A DNA stretch of 64,000 bases, taken from Bradyrhizobium sp. 195 (lineage in GTDB: Bacteria; Pseudomonadota; Alphaproteobacteria; Rhizobiales; Xanthobacteraceae). The stretch covers positions 7,130,001-7,194,000 of the forward strand of contig NZ_CP082161.1 of NCBI RefSeq assembly GCF_023101665.1, written 5' to 3'. The stretch's first letter is position 1, and the number at the start of each line of letters is the position of its first letter. This document shows, in pieces, positions 25,789-33,996 of the stretch. A model generated the notes under the pieces. It was not told where the DNA came from. It searched no databases and saw only the letters and a list, made by a program, of their open reading frames with translations. The position numbers were made by a program, and so were the translations under genes.

Positions 25789-26337
25789 ATGAGAGAAGTC
25801 GATCGCCGAAGCAAGCACAGCCGCCGTGTCTTTCTCAAGGGCGCGGCGACCGCCGTGCCGGTCGTAGCAGTCGCGACCAGCGTCGCCGTCAGCATCGAAG
25901 ATGCGTGGGCCAATGATGCGAGCGCGCTCTCGCCCGCGACGATGAAGACGTTGCTGAAGGTCGCACGCGACATCTATCCGCACGACGTTCTCGGTGACAG
26001 CTACTACATCACCGCGATCAAGCCGTGGGACGGCAAGGCGGCCAAGGATCCCGCCGTCAAGTCGCTGATCAGCGACGGCATCACGCGGCTCGATCAGAAC
26101 GCGCGGGATCGCCACAAGGTCGCCTATGCCGAGGTGCCTTGGGAAGCCGACCGCGTGGTGCTGCTGAAGGAGATCGAGCAGAGCGACTTCTTCCAGAAGG
26201 TCCGCGGCGACCTCATCGTCTCGCTCTACAACCAGAAAGAGGTCTGGCCGCGGTTCGGCTACGAGGGCTCCTCGGCCGAGCACGGCGGCTACATCAACCG
26301 CGGCTTCGCCGACATCGACTGGCTGCCGAAGGCTTAA
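25789..26337 (+). CDS. Tat-exported small subunit, gluconate 2-dehydrogenase subunit 3-like
   Basis: A 182-residue protein whose N-terminus is a Tat signal: SRRVFLKG twin-arginine box (about 11-18), hydrophobic stretch AVPVVAVATSVAVS, then cleavage near WAND. The mature part (TLLKVARDIYPHDVLGD ... DGITRLDQNARDRHKVAY ... YNQKEVWPRFGYEGSSAEHGGYINRGF) is the pattern of gluconate 2-dehydrogenase subunit 3, the small partner of membrane-bound GMC dehydrogenases. GGAGG precedes the ATG. Because the large GMC subunit next door has no signal of its own, this subunit probably carries it through the Tat pore. Confidence 0.85.
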   Translation: MREVDRRSKHSRRVFLKGAATAVPVVAVATSVAVSIEDAWANDASALSPATMKTLLKVARDIYPHDVLGDSYYITAIKPWDGKAAKDPAVKSLISDGITRLDQNARDRHKVAYAEVPWEADRVVLLKEIEQSDFFQKVRGDLIVSLYNQKEVWPRFGYEGSSAEHGGYINRGFADIDWLPKA

Positions 26338-26366
26338 GGCTCACCCAACGGTTCAGGAGAACGCAT

Positions 26367-27935
26367 ATGGCAAAATTCGATCTGAACGACTCCAGCGTTG
26401 TGGTGATCGTCGGCTCAGGTGCCGGCGGCGGCACGCTTGGCAACGAGCTCGCGCAGAAGGGCGTCAAGGTGGTCATCCTCGAAGCAGGTCCCCGCATCGA
26501 GAACCACGACTTCGTCAACGACGAGTGGGAGAGTTTTTCCCAGCTCGCCTGGACCGATGCCCGCACCACGTCGGGGACATGGCGCGTCGCCAAGGATTTT
26601 TCGGGGCTTCCTGCATGGATCGTCAAGGCGGTCGGAGGCTCGACGACACATTGGGCCGGCGCTTCGCTGCGTTTCGACGAGCACGAATTCAGGATCAAGA
26701 GCACCTACGGCAACCTTCCAGGCGCCAATCTGCTGGACTGGCCGGTCACGCTTGCGGAGATCGAGCCGTGGTACGCCAAGGCAGAGAACAAGATGGGCGT
26801 GACCCGCACCAACGGCATTCCCGGACTTCCCGGCAACAATAATTTCAAGGTGCTCGAGGCCGGCGCGAAGAAGCTGGGCTACAAGACCGTGCACACCGGC
26901 AACATGGCGATCAACAGCCAGCCGCGCGACGGACGCGGCGCCTGCCAGCAGATCGGCTTCTGCTTCCAGGGCTGCAAGTCGGGCGCGAAATGGTCGACGC
27001 TCTACACCGAGATTCCCAAGGGCGAGGCGACCGGCAATCTGGAAGTCCGCCCAAGCAGCATGGCGGTCAAGATCGAGCACGATGCCGGCGGCAAGGTGAC
27101 CGGCGTCGTCTACGCCGACGAGAGCGGCGCGATGCAGCGCCAGAAGGCGCGCATCGTCGCGGTCGCCGGCAACTCGATCGAAAGCCCGCGGCTGCTGCTC
27201 AACAGCGCCTCGACCATGTTCCCCGACGGCCTTGGCAATTCATCGGGCCAGGTCGGCCGCAACTACATGCGTCACATGACCGGCAGCGTCTACGCCGTGT
27301 TCGAGAAATCCGTGCACATGTATCGCGGCACCACGATGGCCGGCATCATCCGCGATGAAGCGGCCAACAATCCGAAGCGGGGCTTCGTCGGCGGCTACGA
27401 GATGGAGACGCTCTCGATCGGCTTGCCCTTCATGGCGGCGTTCCTGAACCCCGGCGCCTGGGGCCGTCCGTTCACCTCAGCACTCGACGGCTATCCCAGG
27501 ATGGCCGGCATGTGGCTGGTCGGCGAGGACATGCCGCAGGAGACCAACCGGATCACGCTCGATCCTGTGGCCAAGGACAAGTTCGGACAGCCGGTCGCCA
27601 GCGTGCATTTCGACGATCATCCCAACGATCTCGCGATGCGCGCCCATGCCTACAAGCAAGGCGCAGCCGTCTACGACGCCGTCGGCGCCACCGTAACCTA
27701 TCCGACGCCGCCCTATCCGAGCACCCACAATCTCGGCACCAACCGAATGAGCGAGAAGCCGCGAGACGGCGTGGTCAACAAGTTCGGACAGAGCCACGAC
27801 GTCAAGAATCTGTTCGTCTCTGACGGCAGCCAGTTCACCAGCGGCGCCGCCTGCAACCCAACGCTGACCATCGTTGCGCTGGCGATCCGGCAGGCGGATT
27901 ACATTGCGGGTGCGATGCAGAAGAAGGAGATCTAG
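26367..27935 (+). CDS. GMC-family FAD-dependent oxidoreductase
   Basis: A 522-residue flavoprotein dehydrogenase. The FAD-binding glycine loop is VVIVGSGAGGGTLGNELA (about 11-28) with the acidic strand end VVILEAG. The catalytic pair near the C-terminus is His454 (THNLGTNRMSE) and Asn497 (AACNPTLTIVALA), as in gluconate and sorbitol dehydrogenase large subunits. There is a Cys-rich insertion (GACQQIGFCFQGCKSGAK) typical of this GMC branch. No signal peptide. AGGAGA precedes the ATG. With the Tat subunit and the cytochrome it forms a likely periplasmic polyol, sugar-acid or alcohol dehydrogenase that passes electrons to the respiratory chain; the substrate is not readable. Confidence 0.9.
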   Translation: MAKFDLNDSSVVVIVGSGAGGGTLGNELAQKGVKVVILEAGPRIENHDFVNDEWESFSQLAWTDARTTSGTWRVAKDFSGLPAWIVKAVGGSTTHWAGASLRFDEHEFRIKSTYGNLPGANLLDWPVTLAEIEPWYAKAENKMGVTRTNGIPGLPGNNNFKVLEAGAKKLGYKTVHTGNMAINSQPRDGRGACQQIGFCFQGCKSGAKWSTLYTEIPKGEATGNLEVRPSSMAVKIEHDAGGKVTGVVYADESGAMQRQKARIVAVAGNSIESPRLLLNSASTMFPDGLGNSSGQVGRNYMRHMTGSVYAVFEKSVHMYRGTTMAGIIRDEAANNPKRGFVGGYEMETLSIGLPFMAAFLNPGAWGRPFTSALDGYPRMAGMWLVGEDMPQETNRITLDPVAKDKFGQPVASVHFDDHPNDLAMRAHAYKQGAAVYDAVGATVTYPTPPYPSTHNLGTNRMSEKPRDGVVNKFGQSHDVKNLFVSDGSQFTSGAACNPTLTIVALAIRQADYIAGAMQKKEI

Positions 27936-27963
27936 GGCTAGATAGGCAAACCGCTCTCTCCTC

Positions 27964-28050
27964 CGTCATTGCGAGGAGCGCTTGCGACGAAGCAATCCAG
28001 ACTGCCTCTGCGGAAAGACCCTGGATTGCTTCGCTGCGCTCGCAATGACG
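27964..28050. repeat. Palindromic intergenic element, family B (copy 1)
   Basis: CGTCATTGCGAGGAGCG ... GAAGCAATCCAG, short spacer, CTGGATTGCTTCGC ... CTCGCAATGACG. Near-identical to 41080-41165 and 61891-61976. Lies in the convergent gap after the GMC gene. Confidence 0.85.
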
Positions 28051-28063
28051 GTGGATGGTGTCC

Positions 28064-28151
28064 CGTAGCCCGGATGGAGCGCAGCGTAATCCGGGGCGGC
28101 TGTCACTTGTGGCATGAATCCCGTATTGCGCTGCGCTTCATCCGGGCAACA
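28064..28151. repeat. Palindromic intergenic element, family E (copy 1)
   Basis: GTAGCCCGGATGGAGCGCAGCG on the left and the imperfect complement (CGCTGCGCTTCATCCGGGC) on the right, sharing its right arm with 41181-41250. It directly follows a family B element. Confidence 0.75.
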
Positions 28152-28157
28152 AGCACG

Positions 28158-28469
28158 TCACTCGGCAGCGTCGAGAATCGGCGCCACATTGAACTCCGTC
28201 ACCGGCGCCATGCTCCTGGAGCGATAGATCAAACACGAGCAGCGCAGCAGCGAGGCGAAATTGTTGACCTCGCCGTGATGGTCGAGCACCTCGTTATAGA
28301 GCGTGGTCAGGAACTTGCCGAGGCTCATGCCCTCCTTGGCCGCGATCTCCTCCAGCGTGTCCCAGAACGCCATTTCGAGCCGGATCGAGGTGCAATGGCC
28401 GTCGATCCGCAAGGAGCGGGTCTGGGATTCGTAATCGCGTTGGGGCTGATGCGCGAAGAGATGGCACAT
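28158..28469 (-). CDS. Ribbon-helix-helix domain protein
   Basis: A 103-residue protein. The middle (CTSIRLEMAFWDTLEEIAAK, then GMSLGKFLTTLYNEVL) is a ribbon-helix-helix fold: one beta strand with alternating polar residues, then two helices. In alphaproteobacteria this RHH group is a small conserved family usually annotated as DNA-binding, sometimes as arylsulfate-sulfotransferase-like by error. Start ATG at 28469 has GGAGGACG upstream. It might regulate nearby genes, but no operator can be assigned. It ends next to two palindromic elements. Confidence 0.75.
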   Translation of the reverse strand: MCHLFAHQPQRDYESQTRSLRIDGHCTSIRLEMAFWDTLEEIAAKEGMSLGKFLTTLYNEVLDHHGEVNNFASLLRCSCLIYRSRSMAPVTEFNVAPILDAAE

Positions 28470-28720
28470 GGCGTCCTCCCGTCCTGTTGCCATTTTTTCA
28501 CGATGCTACACTGCTGGCCGGCGCCTCACAATCACGACCACAGCGGGAGGGCGATCCATCGGCGCCGCAAGATTTTTCTCGAACGCTCAATGTCTTCAAT
28601 GTGATAGGAAGCCTTCTTCCCCAGGCCCTCACGCCACTGTTGCCCAACACATGCTTTTGACGCAACACGGCCTAGAATAGCGCTGTCAGCGAATCCAGCT
28701 TCGAGCCCCAGATCAAGTTC

Positions 28721-30535
28721 ATGCCCGTCCGTCAATTGCCCGAACAGGTCGTCAACCGCATCGCCGCCGGCGAGGTGGTCGAGCGCCCGGCGAGCGTGGT
28801 CAAGGAACTGGTCGAGAACGCGATCGACGCCGGCGCCAGCCGGATCGACGTCTTCACCGATGGCGGCGGGCGGCGGCGGATCGGCATCACCGACGACGGC
28901 GGCGGGATGACGGCGAAAGATCTCGCGCTCGCGGTCGAGCGTCACGCCACATCCAAGCTCGACGACGAGGATTTGCTCCAGATCCGCACCCTTGGCTTCC
29001 GCGGCGAGGCTCTGCCCTCGATCGGCTCGGTGGCGCGACTGTCGATCACCACGCGGCATGCCAGTGAGTCCCATGCCTGGGCACTCAATGTCGAGGGCGG
29101 CGAGAAATCCGAGATCATGCCGGCGGCGCTGGCTCATGGCACGCGCGTCGAGGTCAACGACCTCTTCTATGCGACGCCGGCACGGCTGAAATTCCTGAAG
29201 ACCGACCGCACTGAGGCCGAAGCGATCCGCGAGGTGGTGCGGCGCCTTGCGATGGCGCGGCCGGACGTCGCCTTCACGCTCGCCGGCGAGGAGCGCGCGC
29301 CGGTGACCTGGGCCGCCGCCCTGCCCGGCGCGGCCGGCCGGCTGACGCGGCTTGCCGACATCCTCGGCGCGGAGTTCCGCAGCCACGCTTTCGAGGTTCA
29401 TGCCGAACGCGAGGGCGTCGTCGTCTCGGGCTATGCGGCCGCACCCGCGCTGACCAAGGCCAACGCGCTCGGGCAATATCTTTTCGTCAATGGCCGTCCG
29501 GTGCGCGACAAGCTGATCCTCGGCGCCGTGCGCGGGGCCTATGCCGATTACCTGCCGCGCGACCGCCATCCCGTGCTGGCACTGTTCGTGACACTCGATC
29601 CGCGCGAGGTCGATGCCAACGTGCATCCGGCCAAGACCGAGGTGCGCTTCCGCAACGCGGGCCTCGTCCGCGCATTGATCGTGCACGGATTGAAGGAAGG
29701 TCTCGCGCGCGAGGGCCGCCGCACCGCCGCCAACAGCGGCGAGAGCGCCTTGTCCTCGTTCCGCCCCGCCTTCACGCCACCGCGTCCGGCGAGCTGGGAC
29801 TGGCGCGCCTCGCCGTCCGCCCCGGTCGGGCCGATGCCGTCCTTCGAAGGCGCCGCGGCGCCTGCCTTCGCCGAGCGCGCTCAAGCCGCCTTCGACGTCG
29901 GCGCGCCCAGTGCGGACGTGCGGATCGAGACGCAGCCGGTGGCTGATCTCGTCGACCGGCCGCTCGGCGCCGCGCGGACGCAGATCCACGAGACCTATAT
30001 CGTCTCGCAGACCCGCGACGGGTTGATCATCGTCGACCAGCACGCCGCGCATGAGCGCATCGTCTACGAGCGGCTGAAGGCCTCGCTGGCCGCCAACGGC
30101 GTGCAGCGGCAGATCCTCCTCATTCCCGAGATCGTCGAGATGGACGAAGCGACGGTGGAGCGCCTGCTGGAGCGCAGCGAGGAGCTGGCTTCGTTCGGCC
30201 TCGCCATCGAATCCTTCGGCCCCGGCGCAGTCGCGGTGCGCGAGACGCCCTCGCTGCTCGGCAAGACCAATGCGGGCGGGCTGCTGCGCGATCTCTCCGA
30301 GCATATGGCCGAGTGGGACGAGGCACTTCCGCTCGAACGTCGCCTGATGCACGTCGCCGCCACCATGGCCTGCCACGGCTCCGTGCGCGCCGGCCGCCGC
30401 TTGCGGCCCGAGGAGATGAACGCGCTGCTCCGCGAGATGGAGGAGACACCGAACTCAGGCCAGTGCAATCACGGCCGGCCGACTTATGTCGAGCTGAAGC
30501 TGAGCGATGTGGAGAAGCTGTTCGGACGGAGGTGA
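28721..30535 (+). CDS. mutL: DNA mismatch repair protein MutL
   Basis: MutL couples mismatch recognition by MutS to strand incision. The 604-residue product has the GHKL ATPase domain (ELVENAIDAGA, DDGGGM, GFRGEALPSI), the transducer domain with the conserved Lys of NVHPAKTEVRF, a Pro-rich linker (about 340-410) and a dimerisation domain. The C-terminal domain contains the endonuclease motif DQHA-x2-E-x4-E (VDQHAAHERIVYE) and a CNHGRP box, so this is an endonuclease-type MutL as expected in bacteria without MutH. No mutS in the window. Confidence 0.96.
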   Translation: MPVRQLPEQVVNRIAAGEVVERPASVVKELVENAIDAGASRIDVFTDGGGRRRIGITDDGGGMTAKDLALAVERHATSKLDDEDLLQIRTLGFRGEALPSIGSVARLSITTRHASESHAWALNVEGGEKSEIMPAALAHGTRVEVNDLFYATPARLKFLKTDRTEAEAIREVVRRLAMARPDVAFTLAGEERAPVTWAAALPGAAGRLTRLADILGAEFRSHAFEVHAEREGVVVSGYAAAPALTKANALGQYLFVNGRPVRDKLILGAVRGAYADYLPRDRHPVLALFVTLDPREVDANVHPAKTEVRFRNAGLVRALIVHGLKEGLAREGRRTAANSGESALSSFRPAFTPPRPASWDWRASPSAPVGPMPSFEGAAAPAFAERAQAAFDVGAPSADVRIETQPVADLVDRPLGAARTQIHETYIVSQTRDGLIIVDQHAAHERIVYERLKASLAANGVQRQILLIPEIVEMDEATVERLLERSEELASFGLAIESFGPGAVAVRETPSLLGKTNAGGLLRDLSEHMAEWDEALPLERRLMHVAATMACHGSVRAGRRLRPEEMNALLREMEETPNSGQCNHGRPTYVELKLSDVEKLFGRR

Positions 30536-30555
30536 CGGTGCCGTAATGACGGTGC

Positions 30556-30646
30556 CGTAGGGTGGGCAAAGGCGCAAAGCGCCGTGCCCACGATCTCTGC
30601 ATGATCGAGCCAGGTGGTGGACACGCTCCGCTTTGCCCACCCTACG
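30556..30646. repeat. Palindromic intergenic element, family C (copy 1)
   Basis: CGTAGGGTGGGCAAAGGCGC ... and the complement GCTTTGCCCACCCTACG at the right end. Same family as 43026-43116 and 51422-51513. Fills the convergent gap between mutL and rsmD. Confidence 0.85.
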
Positions 30647-30655
30647 AGAGCTTGC

Positions 30656-31210
30656 CTACGGCTTCCTCAAAAACACGAACTCTGTATCATCGTACGCTCG
30701 CCGCTCCAGTTCCTCAAAGCCCTCCGGCGTCGCGAACTGCGCGACCTTTGCCTCTTCCACCACCAGCAGCGCGCCCGGCGTGAGCCAGCCGCCGTCGCGC
30801 AAGCTTGCCAGCGCCTTCTCCGCAAAACCCTTGCCATAAGGCGGATCAAGGAACACCAGCGAGAACGGCTCGACGGGATGCGCGGGGCCGAGATCGGTCG
30901 CATCGCGGCGATAGACTTTTGTGACGCCGCCGAGACCGAGCGTCTCGACATTGTTGCGCAGCAGCGCCCGAGCTTCTGCGCCATTGTCGACGAACAGCGT
31001 GAACTTCGCACCACGTGACGAGGCTTCAATGCCAAGCGCACCGGTGCCGGCGAAGAGATCGAGCACGCGCGCGTCTTCAATCGGATCGTCGTAGGCGTGC
31101 ACGAGGATGTTGAACACGGACTCGCGCAAGCGGTCCGCCGTGGGGCGGATGTCGCGCGAGGACGGCGAGGCGAGATTACGCCCCTTCAAGCGACCGCCGA
31201 CGACGCGCAA
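30656..31210 (-). CDS. rsmD: 16S rRNA (guanine(966)-N(2))-methyltransferase RsmD
   Basis: RsmD methylates G966 of 16S rRNA. The 184-residue enzyme starts RVVGGRLKGRNLASP, contains the RPTADRLRESVFNIL box, the SAM loop VLDLFAGTGALGIEA and the catalytic LDPPYGKG. Start is a TTG at 31210, two bases after the stop of the upstream pseudouridine synthase gene and preceded by GGGAGGAC inside that gene; no ATG fits the family N-terminus. Co-transcribed with the pseudouridine synthase. Confidence 0.93.
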   Translation of the reverse strand: MRVVGGRLKGRNLASPSSRDIRPTADRLRESVFNILVHAYDDPIEDARVLDLFAGTGALGIEASSRGAKFTLFVDNGAEARALLRNNVETLGLGGVTKVYRRDATDLGPAHPVEPFSLVFLDPPYGKGFAEKALASLRDGGWLTPGALLVVEEAKVAQFATPEGFEELERRAYDDTEFVFLRKP

Positions 31211-31212
31211 CC

Positions 31213-33270
31213 TCAGTCCTCCCGCGGCGTCAGATCGCGCTTGCCGTGATAGCCGCGCTTGGGACGGCGCGGCGGGCCGTAGCCGTTGGCCTCTTCCTCG
31301 TTGCGCTCACGCGCCTCATCGCTGCCGGTGCGCTGCACCAGCACGCGGCGGCCCTTGCGGTCGTTGATCACGGCACGCTTGCTGGCGGGCTTCTTCTCGC
31401 TCGGCGCGTCATCGACGCGTGAAGTCGATTTCGAGGGCACGTCGAATTGCGCGCCCGACTTCTCAATCACCTTGTCGCCGAGCTGATCGCGCAGCACGCG
31501 CGACTTGATCTCCTCGACCTGTCCTTCGGGGACTTCGCCGAGCTGGAACGGACCATAGGACACGCGGATCAGCCGGTTCACCTCGAGCCCGAGATGGGCG
31601 CAGACATTGCGCACCTCGCGGTTCTTGCCTTCGCGGATCGCAAACACCAGCCAGACGTTAGCACCCTGATCGCGCTCCAGCGTCGCTTCGATCGGACCGT
31701 ATTTGACGCCCTCGACCTCGATGCCATTCTTGAGCTCGTCGAGCTGAGCCTGGGTGACGTCGCCATGGGCGCGAACGCGGTAGCGGCGCAGCCAGCCGGT
31801 ATCGGGGAGCTCGAGCGTGCGCGCGAGCCCGCCGTCATTGGTGAGCAGCAGCAGGCCCTCGGTGTTGAAGTCGAGCCGGCCGACGCTGATCAGCCGAGGC
31901 AGGCCTTCCGGCAGATTGTCGAACACAGTCGGACGCCCCTCTGGGTCGTCATGTGTGGTCATCAGCCCGCGCGGCTTGTGATAGAGGAACAGCCGCGTGC
32001 GCTCGCGCTCCGGCAACGGCTTGCCGTCGACCAGGACGACGTCGTTCTTGGTGATGTCGAGCGCGGGCGAGTTGATGACGCGACCATTGACCGTGACGCG
32101 GCCCTGCGTGACCATCTCCTCGGCGTCGCGGCGCGAGGCAAGCCCCGCACGCGCCAGCGCCTTGGCAATGCGCTCGCCGGCCTTCTTCGGCTTCGGCTCT
32201 TCTTCCCGGCGCGGCCGCCGGTCGAAATCACGATCGCGCTCGCGATAGGCGCCGCGGCCGCCGAAGGCGGGGCGCTTCTCGAAGATCCTGCTGTCGTCCT
32301 CGTTGTCGCGCCGCGGGCGGTCGCCAAAACGGCCTTCGCTGCGCGGATGCTCGTGCCAATCGGAACGGCCCTCCGACCGCTCGCGCGGACGATCGAATTT
32401 CGGACGGTCACGGAACGGGCGATCACCCGACGGACGGTCGTCGCGCGAGCGCGAAAAGCGCGGACGGTCGTCGCCGCGACCACCGTCGCGACGGTCGTCG
32501 CGCTTCTGCCAGGGCTTGTCCTCGCCGCGGTCACGACCGCCAAAATCCTTGCGCGGCCCACGATCCGGTGCACCACGCGAAAACTTTCGCTCGCCGTCGA
32601 ACTTGCGCTCCGGGCGATCACTCCGCGGCGCGCGATCACCGCGATCGAAATTCGGACGGTCGCCGCGCGGCTTGAAGCTGCGTTCGCCACGATCCTCACG
32701 CGGCCCGCGATCCGGCCCGCCTCGCGAAAACTTCCGTTCGCCGTCGAACTTGCGCTCGGGACGATCGCCACGCGGCGCGTAGGGGCGCTTGTCGCCGAAC
32801 TTCCTGTCACCGGTCCGACCGGCGGGGCGGGAATCGTCACGATCCCGGCTGCGCGGCGGACGATCGTCGCGGCCATAGGAAGGACGGTCACCGCGCGGCT
32901 TGAAGGGCCGCTTCTCACCGTCGCGCGAGGAGCGATCCGAGAACGGACGGTCGCCACGTGGCTTGAAGCTGCGTTCGCCGCGCCCCTCACCACCACGGTC
33001 GTCGCGCTTGAATTTCGGACGGTCGCTGAAATCGCGGCGCGGGGCATCGCCCTCCTCGCGGCGGCGGAACGGACGATCCCCGCGGTCGGCGCGAGGCGGG
33101 CGGCTGTCGCGGTCGCCACGAGGCGGGCGAGCGTCGCTCCTGCCCTCAGGGCCGCGCTTGGCGAATTTCTTCTCAGGACCACGCGGCTTGCCGGACCGGC
33201 CCTTGGGCGGTCCCTTGGGAGGGCCTCGCCGGCCGCGGGAATCGTTGTCTTTGTCGCTGTCGCGAGGCAT
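31213..33270 (-). CDS. rRNA pseudouridine synthase (RluB family) with long disordered N-terminus
   Basis: A 685-residue protein of two parts. Residues about 1-365 are low complexity, built almost only from Arg, Asp, Gly, Lys, Pro, Ser, Phe (repeats such as GERSFKPRGDRP and ERKFDGERKFSRG). From about 366 it is a normal RluB/RsuA enzyme: S4 RNA-binding domain (RIAKALARAGLASRRDAEEM), then the synthase with catalytic Asp near 467 in GRLDFNTEGLLLLTNDG. The expected role is pseudouridine formation in 23S rRNA. A shorter basic tail follows (about 600-685). Start ATG at 33270. Operon with rsmD. The long opposite-strand frame here is a by-product of the Arg/Gly-rich code. Confidence 0.9.
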   Translation of the reverse strand: MPRDSDKDNDSRGRRGPPKGPPKGRSGKPRGPEKKFAKRGPEGRSDARPPRGDRDSRPPRADRGDRPFRRREEGDAPRRDFSDRPKFKRDDRGGEGRGERSFKPRGDRPFSDRSSRDGEKRPFKPRGDRPSYGRDDRPPRSRDRDDSRPAGRTGDRKFGDKRPYAPRGDRPERKFDGERKFSRGGPDRGPREDRGERSFKPRGDRPNFDRGDRAPRSDRPERKFDGERKFSRGAPDRGPRKDFGGRDRGEDKPWQKRDDRRDGGRGDDRPRFSRSRDDRPSGDRPFRDRPKFDRPRERSEGRSDWHEHPRSEGRFGDRPRRDNEDDSRIFEKRPAFGGRGAYRERDRDFDRRPRREEEPKPKKAGERIAKALARAGLASRRDAEEMVTQGRVTVNGRVINSPALDITKNDVVLVDGKPLPERERTRLFLYHKPRGLMTTHDDPEGRPTVFDNLPEGLPRLISVGRLDFNTEGLLLLTNDGGLARTLELPDTGWLRRYRVRAHGDVTQAQLDELKNGIEVEGVKYGPIEATLERDQGANVWLVFAIREGKNREVRNVCAHLGLEVNRLIRVSYGPFQLGEVPEGQVEEIKSRVLRDQLGDKVIEKSGAQFDVPSKSTSRVDDAPSEKKPASKRAVINDRKGRRVLVQRTGSDEARERNEEEANGYGPPRRPKRGYHGKRDLTPRED

Positions 33271-33401
33271 GAATAATCTCACTTAGGGGGTGGCCGGAAA
33301 GCATTGTGCGCGCTCGTTCCGAGCCGCATGCTCAGGCAAAATCGGTATCCACTCTTGCTGAAGGCGGAGCTAGTAGCAGGTTTCTGGCGATGATACGAGG
33401 C

Positions 33402-33848
33402 ATGAAAGCCCCTTCTTTCATGGATTTGGCGCTTCTGGCGGCCGAAAATGCCGGAAAATCGGGCGAAGTTCCGATCGGATGCGTGGTCGTGCGCGATCAC
33501 GAGATCATCGCCACCGCCGCCAACCGGACGTTAACTGACCACGACCCGACCGCCCATGCCGAGATCATCGCGCTGCGCGAGGCGGCGAAAAAGATCGGCA
33601 GCGAGCGCCTGGTGGACTGCGACCTCTACGTGACGCTGGAGCCCTGCACCATGTGTGCGGGCGCCATCTCGTTTGCAAGGGTCAGGCGCCTCTATTACGG
33701 CGCGGCCGATCCCAAGGGCGGCGCGGTGGAGTCCGGCGTGCGGTTCTTTGCCTCGCCGACCTGCCATCACGCCCCGGATGTCTATTCCGGCGTCGGCGAG
33801 AGCGAGGCGGCGCGGCTGCTCAAGGAGTTCTTCCGGGAGCGGCGCTGA
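33402..33848 (+). CDS. tadA: tRNA-specific adenosine deaminase TadA
   Basis: TadA converts A34 to inosine in tRNA-Arg(ACG). The 148-residue zinc enzyme has His52 and Glu54 (TAHAEIIALREA) and Cys82/Cys85 (EPCTMCAGA), the complete CDA zinc site and proton shuttle. The ATG at 33402 is chosen because the family starts about 20 residues before GEVPIGCVVV; the frame extends upstream to 33306 without homology. Divergent from the pseudouridine synthase gene. Confidence 0.94.
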   Translation: MKAPSFMDLALLAAENAGKSGEVPIGCVVVRDHEIIATAANRTLTDHDPTAHAEIIALREAAKKIGSERLVDCDLYVTLEPCTMCAGAISFARVRRLYYGAADPKGGAVESGVRFFASPTCHHAPDVYSGVGESEAARLLKEFFRERR

Positions 33849-33863
33849 CGGCTCCTAACTCCG

Positions 33864-33969
33864 CTGTCATGCCCCGGCTTGACCGGGGCATCCAGTACGC
33901 CGCAGCCTGTCGATCAATCACTGCCGTCACGGAGTACTGGATCGCCCGGTCAAGCCGGGCGATGACAGT
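33864..33969. repeat. Palindromic intergenic element, family D (copy 1)
   Basis: CTGTCAT, hairpin GCCCCGGCTTGACCGGGGC, ATCCAGTACGCCGCAGC, spacer, GGAGTACTGGAT, hairpin CGCCCGGTCAAGCCGGGCG, ATGACAG. Same boxes as 40926-41046 but different hairpin arms. Convergent gap between tadA and the dehalogenase-like gene. Confidence 0.85.
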
Positions 33970-33996
33970 TGAGTGTGTGGTGTGCAGCTGCGTGGC

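Noticed and set aside
31447..33276. 609-codon plus-strand open frame opposite the pseudouridine synthase
   Set aside because: It mirrors the Arg/Asp/Gly-rich coding sequence on the other strand, has no ribosome-binding site, and its product is a monotone of Ala/Val/Thr/Arg without any domain. The minus-strand protein has clear S4 and synthase domains.
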